Positions 43,441-47,974 of a DNA stretch of 47,974 nt are shown here, in pieces. Both the position numbers and the translations under genes were made by a program. The notes under the pieces were generated by a model that did not search any database, was not told the DNA's origin, and worked only from the letters and a program-made list of their open reading frames with translations. Position 1 is the first letter of the stretch. Every line of letters starts with the position of its first letter. The stretch comes from an uncultured Oscillospiraceae bacterium (GTDB taxonomy: Bacteria; Bacillota; Clostridia; Oscillospirales; Oscillospiraceae): contig CAKTRJ010000018.1 in NCBI GenBank assembly GCA_934597345.1, forward strand, positions 1-47,974, read 5' to 3'.

Positions 43441-44835
43441 ATGGCAAAGCTTTGGGCCGGACGGGCCGAAAAGGAAACGGCACAGATCGCGGATGACTTC
43501 AACTCGTCCCTGCACTTCGACTGCCGCATGTACCGGCAGGATATCACCGGCTCCATGGCCCACGCCGCCATGCTGGCCCACTGCGGCATCCTTACCGAGG
43601 ATGAGGCCCAGACGCTGATCTTCGGTCTGGCCGGGATCATGGCCGATCTGGACGAGGGAAAACTGCAATTTGACCCATCTGCCGAGGACATTCACATGTT
43701 CGTGGAGCAGGTACTGACGGAGAGGTTGGGCGATGTGGGCAAAAAGCTCCACACCGCCCGCTCACGAAACGATCAGGTAGCGCTGGATCTGCGGCTGTAT
43801 CTCCGACAGGAGACCGCAGGGATCCGTTCTCTGGTGCTGGAGCTGCTGGAGGCCGTCACCGGTAAGGCGGAGCAGTACAAGACCGCCATCATGCCCGGCT
43901 ATACCCACCTGCAGCGGGCGCAGCCCATCACCTTTGGCCACCACCTCATGGCCTACGCCATGATGCTCCAGCGGGACATCGGCCGTCTGGACGACGCGGC
44001 CAAGCGCATGGACGTGTCTCCCATCGGCTGCTGTGCACTGGCGGGCACCACGTTCCCCATTGACCGGGTGTACGAGGCACAGCAGCTGGGCTTCTCCCAA
44101 GTGGCGCTGAACAGTCTGGACGGCGTGTCCGACCGTGACTTCTGCGTGGAGTTTCTCTCCGCCTGCGCCGTACTGATGATGCACCTGAGCCGCTTCTCCG
44201 AGGAGCTGATCCTGTGGAGCAGCTGGGAGTTCCACTTCGTGGAGTTGGACGACGGCTTCACCACCGGCTCGTCCATCATGCCCCAGAAGAAGAATCCGGA
44301 CATGGCGGAGCTGTGCCGGGGCAAGACGGGCCGTGTCTACGGCGATCTGATGGCCCTGCTGACCACGCTGAAGGGACTGCCGCTGGCCTATAACAAGGAC
44401 ATGCAGGAGGACAAGGAGGCCGTGTTCGACGCGGTGGACACCGTGAAGATGTGCCTGCAGGTGTTCACTCCCATGGTCGCCACCATGAAGCCCTGTACCG
44501 ACACCATGTACAAGGCGGCCCAGAAAGGCTTCATCAACGCCACCGATCTGGCGGACTATATGACGAAGAAGGGCCTGCCCTTCCGCACCGCCTATAAGAT
44601 CTCCGGCCAGCTGGTGGCCTGGTGCATCCATCATGACACGGGGCTGGAGGCCCTGCCGCTGGAAACGCTGAAACAATACAGCGCCGTATTTGACGAGGAC
44701 GTATACGAGGCCATCGCGCTGGAAAACTGCGTGGCCCGACGCACCTCACTGGGCGGTCCCGCCTCTGTGGAGACACAGATCGCCGCCATAAAAACATACC
44801 TTTCCCAACAAAAGACTGAAGAAAAAGGAGAATAA
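43441..44835 (+). CDS. argH: argininosuccinate lyase
   Basis: A 464-residue enzyme from the ATG at 43441 (GAAAGGAACATACC upstream). Motifs MAKLWAGRAEKE, HTARSRNDQVALDLRL (about 102), PGYTHLQRAQPITFGHH (about 150) and the lyase signature GSSIMPQKKNPDMAE (about 276). It splits argininosuccinate to arginine and fumarate. It is followed 2 bases later by the binding-protein gene start, so the two may be co-transcribed. Confidence 0.95.
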   Translation: MAKLWAGRAEKETAQIADDFNSSLHFDCRMYRQDITGSMAHAAMLAHCGILTEDEAQTLIFGLAGIMADLDEGKLQFDPSAEDIHMFVEQVLTERLGDVGKKLHTARSRNDQVALDLRLYLRQETAGIRSLVLELLEAVTGKAEQYKTAIMPGYTHLQRAQPITFGHHLMAYAMMLQRDIGRLDDAAKRMDVSPIGCCALAGTTFPIDRVYEAQQLGFSQVALNSLDGVSDRDFCVEFLSACAVLMMHLSRFSEELILWSSWEFHFVELDDGFTTGSSIMPQKKNPDMAELCRGKTGRVYGDLMALLTTLKGLPLAYNKDMQEDKEAVFDAVDTVKMCLQVFTPMVATMKPCTDTMYKAAQKGFINATDLADYMTKKGLPFRTAYKISGQLVAWCIHHDTGLEALPLETLKQYSAVFDEDVYEAIALENCVARRTSLGGPASVETQIAAIKTYLSQQKTEEKGE

Positions 44836-44837
44836 CA

Positions 44838-45629
44838 ATGAAAAAGTTTACCAAGCTTACCGCTTTCGCTCTGGCGCTGGTAATGGCGCTGGGTCTGCTG
44901 GCTGGCTGCGGCAGCAATTCCGATAACAACAGCACCCCTGCCGGTGACGACGCTTCCGGCGATGCCGCCAAGACCAAGCTGGTGGTGGCCACCAGCCCCG
45001 ACTTCCCTCCCTTTGAGTCTCTGGAGGGCGGCGAGGTAGTGGGTATCGAGGTGGATATCCTCAACAAGATCGCTGAGAAGATGGGCATGGAGCTGGACAT
45101 CCAGCAGATGGATTTTGACTCCGTCATCCCCGGCGTCCAGGCCGGTAAGTTCGATGTGGGCATGTCCGGCATCACCGTTACCGACAAGAGAAAAGAGAAT
45201 GTGGACTTCTCCAGCGTGTACTTCATGGCCGCCCAGGCCATCGTGGTGACTGCCGACAGCGGCATCACCGGCAAGGCCGACCTGGAGGGCAAGAAGGTGT
45301 CCGTCCAGACCGGCACCACCGCCGAGGAGTACTGCATGGGCAACGGCTATGAGGTGCTGGCCTTCACCGCCAACAACGATGCCGCCGCGGCGCTGACCTC
45401 CGGCAAGGTGGACGCCTGGGTCGTGGATAACGAGGTGGCCCTGGCCATGGCGCCGGAGCTGGGCCTGACCGTGCTGGACGAGGCCATGACCTCTGAGCCT
45501 TACGCCTTTGCCTTCCAGAAGGGCAGCGAGCTGGTTGCCCCCTTCAATGAGGCGCTGGACGCCTTGCTGGCCGACGGCACTGTCGAGCAGATCTTCCAGC
45601 AGTACGGCGTGACCTACATCGCACCCTGA
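44838..45629 (+). CDS. polar amino acid ABC transporter substrate-binding lipoprotein
   Basis: A 263-residue lipoprotein. The signal peptide ends at LLAGC with the lipidated Cys24, and an acidic low-complexity linker follows (SNSDNNSTPAGDDASG). The mature part is a family 3 binding protein (LVVATSPDFPPFESL, about 46; GIEVDILNKIAEKMG, about 66; KFDVGMSGITVTDKR, about 101). It captures a polar amino acid outside the membrane for the permease. Its position in an arg cluster makes arginine or a related compound a reasonable but unproven guess. AAAGGAG lies 8 bases before the ATG. Confidence 0.9.
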   Translation: MKKFTKLTAFALALVMALGLLAGCGSNSDNNSTPAGDDASGDAAKTKLVVATSPDFPPFESLEGGEVVGIEVDILNKIAEKMGMELDIQQMDFDSVIPGVQAGKFDVGMSGITVTDKRKENVDFSSVYFMAAQAIVVTADSGITGKADLEGKKVSVQTGTTAEEYCMGNGYEVLAFTANNDAAAALTSGKVDAWVVDNEVALAMAPELGLTVLDEAMTSEPYAFAFQKGSELVAPFNEALDALLADGTVEQIFQQYGVTYIAP

Positions 45630-45695
45630 CGATAAGAAGTATTCAAGAGTGTTCCGCGCCTCCGGGCGCGGGTCACTTTTGGCCACAGGCATGCT

Positions 45696-45775
45696 GTGCA
45701 AGCCCAAATGGATGCTACGGCGGCATAGCCGCCGAGATCGGGGCTAAAAACATGCCACCGGCATGTTTTCTTAAC
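45696..45775 (-). repeat. 80-bp dispersed repeat, copy 2 (inverted)
   Basis: Its reverse complement matches 21747-21826 at 72 of 80 positions with no gaps. The hairpin stem differs at one pair, T-A in one copy and C-G in the other, so pairing is preserved. Confidence 0.85.
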
Positions 45776-45823
45776 GCCCCGACCCCGCCCTACGATGAAC
45801 GCAATTACCGACGATAGAACTTC

Positions 45824-45852
45824 GTAGGGGCGACCGCAAGGGTCGCCCCTAC
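45824..45852. repeat. GTAGGGGCGACC hairpin repeat
   Basis: GTAGGGGCGACC (45824-45835) and GGTCGCCCCTAC (45841-45852) form a 12-bp stem with a GCAAG loop. This resembles short dispersed palindromic repeats common in gut Clostridia. Confidence 0.65.
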
Positions 45853-45884
45853 GGGTGGTCGCAAGAACTGCCCGCGTGATCGGC

Positions 45885-45913
45885 GGCGGGGTGAGGGCAC
45901 CCCGCCCTACGGA
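45885..45913 (+). repeat. 29-bp repeat unit, copy 2
   Basis: It begins GGCGGGGTGAGGG and ends CGCCCTACGGA; it matches 21647-21675 at 27 of 29 positions. Confidence 0.7.
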
Positions 45914-46019
45914 ATCGTTACAAGAACCCTCAAAACCAACGCTTAAATACCCCTGATTCCCTGCAAATTGTCCCACGCCGCTCCGGGCGGCATGATATGA
46001 TACCTAAGGAGCCGCCGCT

Positions 46020-46760
46020 ATGAATATTTTTACCAATTGGTTTACCGCTATCGGCCAATTCTTCACCGACTGGGGCGCCAAGCTGGCCTCCACATTTCTG
46101 GAGGACGACCGCTACATGATGCTGGTGGACGGTCTGCGCAATACCGCCATCATTACGCTGGGCGCTTTGTGCATCGGCATTGTCATCGGCGCGCTGGTGG
46201 CCATCATCAAATACTGCGGCGAGGGAAGCCGCGCCATGAAGCCCCTGTGTGCGCTGTGCGACATCTACACCACCGTCATCCGCGGCATCCCCGTGGTGGT
46301 GCTGCTGCTGATTTTCTACTTCGTCATTATGAAGTCTGCCAGCGGCGTCAGCGGAGGCATTGCCGTGGGCATCGTCACCTTCGGCATCAACTCCGGCGCG
46401 TATATGGCCGAGCTGATGCGCAGCGGCATCGGCGCGGTGGACGCGGGCCAGATGGAGGCGGGCCGGTCCCTGGGCATGTCCCGGATCCAGACCACCATCC
46501 ATGTGATCCTGCCCCAGGCCATGAAGAACATCCTGCCCGCCATCGGCAACGAGATGATCGCCCTGCTGAAGGAGACCGCCGTGGCCGGCTATGTGGCCGT
46601 GCAGGATCTGACGAGAGCGGGCAACCTGATCCGTAACAACACCTTCGACGCATTCAATCCCCTGATGGTGGTAGCGCTGACGTACCTCATCATCGTGGTA
46701 GCGCTGACGTGGCTGCTGGGCCGGTTTGAAAAGCGGCTGCACAAGGGCGACCGGCATTGA
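46020..46760 (+). CDS. polar amino acid ABC transporter permease (His/Glu/Arg family)
   Basis: A 246-residue membrane protein with AAGGAGC before the ATG. It has about five membrane helices (for example about 40-65, 92-107, 115-130) and the EAA-type loop EAGRSLGMSRIQTTIHVILPQA (as EAGRSLGMSR and IHVILPQAMKNILPAIGNE, about 140-175), which contacts the ATPase. It partners the binding protein upstream. No ATP-binding protein gene is adjacent; argF follows 33 bases later. The ATPase must come from elsewhere or is missing. Confidence 0.9.
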   Translation: MNIFTNWFTAIGQFFTDWGAKLASTFLEDDRYMMLVDGLRNTAIITLGALCIGIVIGALVAIIKYCGEGSRAMKPLCALCDIYTTVIRGIPVVVLLLIFYFVIMKSASGVSGGIAVGIVTFGINSGAYMAELMRSGIGAVDAGQMEAGRSLGMSRIQTTIHVILPQAMKNILPAIGNEMIALLKETAVAGYVAVQDLTRAGNLIRNNTFDAFNPLMVVALTYLIIVVALTWLLGRFEKRLHKGDRH

Positions 46761-46793
46761 CGCCCTATCTTATTATTTGGAAGGAGCACTCCC

Positions 46794-47786
46794 ATGACCA
46801 GTCTGAAAAACAAGGATTTCCTGAAGCTGCTGGACTTCACCCCCGAGGAGATCAGCTATCTGCTGGAGTTGGCGGCTGACCTGAAGGCCAAGAAAAAGGC
46901 CGGTATCCCCCACGCCCTGTGCCAGGGCAAGAACATCGCCCTGATCTTTGAAAAGACCAGCACCCGTACCCGCTGCGCCTTCGAGGTGGCGGGCCACGAT
47001 CTGGGCATGGGCGTCACCTACCTTGACCCCACCGGCTCCCAGATCGGCAAGAAGGAGAGCATCGCTGACACCGCCCGCGTTCTCAGCCGCATGTTTGACG
47101 GCATCGAGTACCGGGGCTTCGGCCAGAGCATCGTGGAGGAACTGGCCCAGTATGCCGACGTTCCCGTGTGGAACGGCCTGACCAACGAGTTCCATCCCAC
47201 CCAGATCCTGGCGGACTTCCTGACCATTCAGGAGCACTGCGGCGGTCTGAAGGGCAAGAAGCTGGTGTACATGGGCGACGCCCGCTACAACATGGGCAAC
47301 TCCCTGATGGTGGGCTGCGCCAAGATGGGCATGCACTTTGTGGCCTGCGCGCCGGAGAAGTACTTCCCCGATCCCGAGCTGATCGGCACCTGCCAGGCCA
47401 TCGCCATGGAGACCGGCGCGACGCTGGCCTTCATCACCGATCCCGCCAAGGCCGTGCAGAACGCCGATGTGATCTATACCGATGTGTGGGTCTCCATGGG
47501 CGAGCCTGTGGAGGTCTGGAAGGAGCGTATCACCGATCTGGCCCCCTATCAGGTCAACGCTCAGCTGATGGCGCAGGCCGGTGACAAGGCCGTGTTCATG
47601 CACTGCCTGCCCGCCTTCCACGACCACAAGACCATCGTGGGCAAGGAGATGGGCGAGGCCTTCGGCCGTGACGCCATGGAGGTCACCGACGAGGTGTTTG
47701 AAGGTCCCCAGTCCATCGTCTTTGACGAGGCGGAAAACCGCATGCACACCATCAAGGCGGTCATGGCCGCCACGCTGGCCGGTTAA
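46794..47786 (+). CDS. argF: ornithine carbamoyltransferase
   Basis: A 330-residue enzyme with GGAAGGAGC before the ATG. Carbamoyl phosphate motif [12 protein letters not shown] (about 54-65), [12 protein letters not shown] (about 138), [13 protein letters not shown] (about 162) and MHCLPAFHD (about 266) are all present, and the ornithine-binding SMGE region is seen (about 232). It makes citrulline, the substrate of argG upstream. The length is normal. Confidence 0.95.
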   Translation: MTSLKNKDFLKLLDFTPEEISYLLELAADLKAKKKAGIPHALCQGKNIALIFEKTSTRTRCAFEVAGHDLGMGVTYLDPTGSQIGKKESIADTARVLSRMFDGIEYRGFGQSIVEELAQYADVPVWNGLTNEFHPTQILADFLTIQEHCGGLKGKKLVYMGDARYNMGNSLMVGCAKMGMHFVACAPEKYFPDPELIGTCQAIAMETGATLAFITDPAKAVQNADVIYTDVWVSMGEPVEVWKERITDLAPYQVNAQLMAQAGDKAVFMHCLPAFHDHKTIVGKEMGEAFGRDAMEVTDEVFEGPQSIVFDEAENRMHTIKAVMAATLAG

Positions 47787-47822
47787 CGGCCCTGAATCTG
47801 CTATCTTCTTTCATTTCCTTTT

Positions 47823-47860
47823 GTCCAAAGCCGCGGTGCTGACGTGCCGCGGCTTTGGAC
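47823..47860 (+). terminator. hairpin after argF
   Basis: A 14-bp inverted repeat (GTCCAAAGCCGCGG and CCGCGGCTTTGGAC) with a ten-base loop. The following tail is not T-rich, so efficiency is uncertain. Confidence 0.6.
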
Positions 47861-47942
47861 TGTTCTCCGCCGCTTCCCGCAAAAAAAGAACACCCCATTC
47901 CGCTACTCCTGATAGGGGTACCTTGAAGCGTGTCCTCGGATT

Positions 47943-47974
47943 AGGCAGGCAGTGCAATTGTACTGTCTGCCTTT
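47943..47974 (+). terminator. hairpin at the right edge
   Basis: AGGCAGGCAGT and ACTGTCTGCCT pair around GCAATTGT and TTT follows up to the edge. It looks like a terminator, but the gene it serves cannot be identified in the window. Confidence 0.4.

Larger units (their letters stand above)
45630..46019. other. gene-free region between ABC binding protein and permease, repeat-rich
   Basis: No gene supported. It contains the inverted copy of the 80-bp repeat (45696-45775), a GTAGGGGCGACC hairpin (45824-45852) and the 29-bp unit (45885-45913). These interrupt what would otherwise be an argG-to-argF operon. Confidence 0.75.

Noticed and set aside
47813..47974. A minus-strand open frame from the right edge to about 47813
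   Set aside because: It lacks a recognisable protein pattern and runs through two hairpins; it cannot be distinguished from chance in about 50 codons.

Overview
The window is a high-GC stretch from an anaerobic, probably gut-living Clostridia (Oscillospiraceae-like) chromosome. This is inferred from Firmicutes-type ribosome binding sites and promoters, a group-B-like [FeFe] hydrogenase, 2-hydroxyacyl-CoA dehydratase-family proteins, a CoA-transferase, an LPXTG surface protein, ThrE and LIVCS-type transporters, and the absence of respiratory genes. No species can be named from sequence alone.

Region 1 (1-7211) is the right end of an integrated mobile element that runs off the left edge. It holds a partial small Cys-rich protein, a large metallophosphoesterase cargo gene, a gene-poor kilobase with hairpins and short repeats, a Rep_trans-type initiator/relaxase, an excisionase and a tyrosine integrase. 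The integrase abuts the 3' end of a tRNA-Ser(GCU), which is the likely attachment site. Its base composition is visibly more AT-rich than the host part.

Region 2 (7212-10739) has tRNA-Ser(GCU), tRNA-Ser(UGA), tRNA-Pro(GGG) and a DUF3784 membrane protein. A minus-strand phage-like module follows: collagen-like tail-fibre protein, coiled-coil membrane protein, holin and amidase. No capsid or tail genes accompany it.

Region 3 (10896-24000) is mostly host genes. It contains a 2-hydroxyacyl-CoA dehydratase-like pair with a small membrane protein, an Rrf2 regulator convergent with cysK (both promoters carry related palindromes), the hydrogenase, and a trans-translation cluster (smpB, cyclophilin, tmRNA). 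A NUDIX hydrolase, small membrane and zinc-ribbon proteins, a CmpB-family protein, a composite repeat block, a MATE exporter and pduL follow.

Region 4 (24170-33555) has purA and purB convergent with a cat-malic enzyme-fumC group. purB makes fumarate, and fumC plus malic enzyme could carry it to pyruvate. A LysR regulator stands divergent from brnQ.

Region 5 (33556-38338) is the most unusual part. A surface-protein gene with signal peptide, Cna-B-like domain and LPGTG anchor is interrupted by two frame changes. A good promoter lies upstream of it between nested inverted repeats, and an orphan tyrosine recombinase lies downstream. This arrangement suggests a phase-variable (invertible-promoter) surface antigen, but the repeats are short and inversion is unproven.

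Region 6 (38455-47974) has a DUF2284 protein, a small unknown protein, a PatB/MalY-type C-S lyase, a ThrE-type exporter, and an arginine cluster: argG, argH, an amino-acid ABC binding protein and permease without an ATPase, and argF. ArgR-like boxes precede argG. An 80-bp repeat in the 45.7 kb intergenic region is an inverted, roughly 90% identical copy of one at 21.7 kb, with a covarying hairpin.
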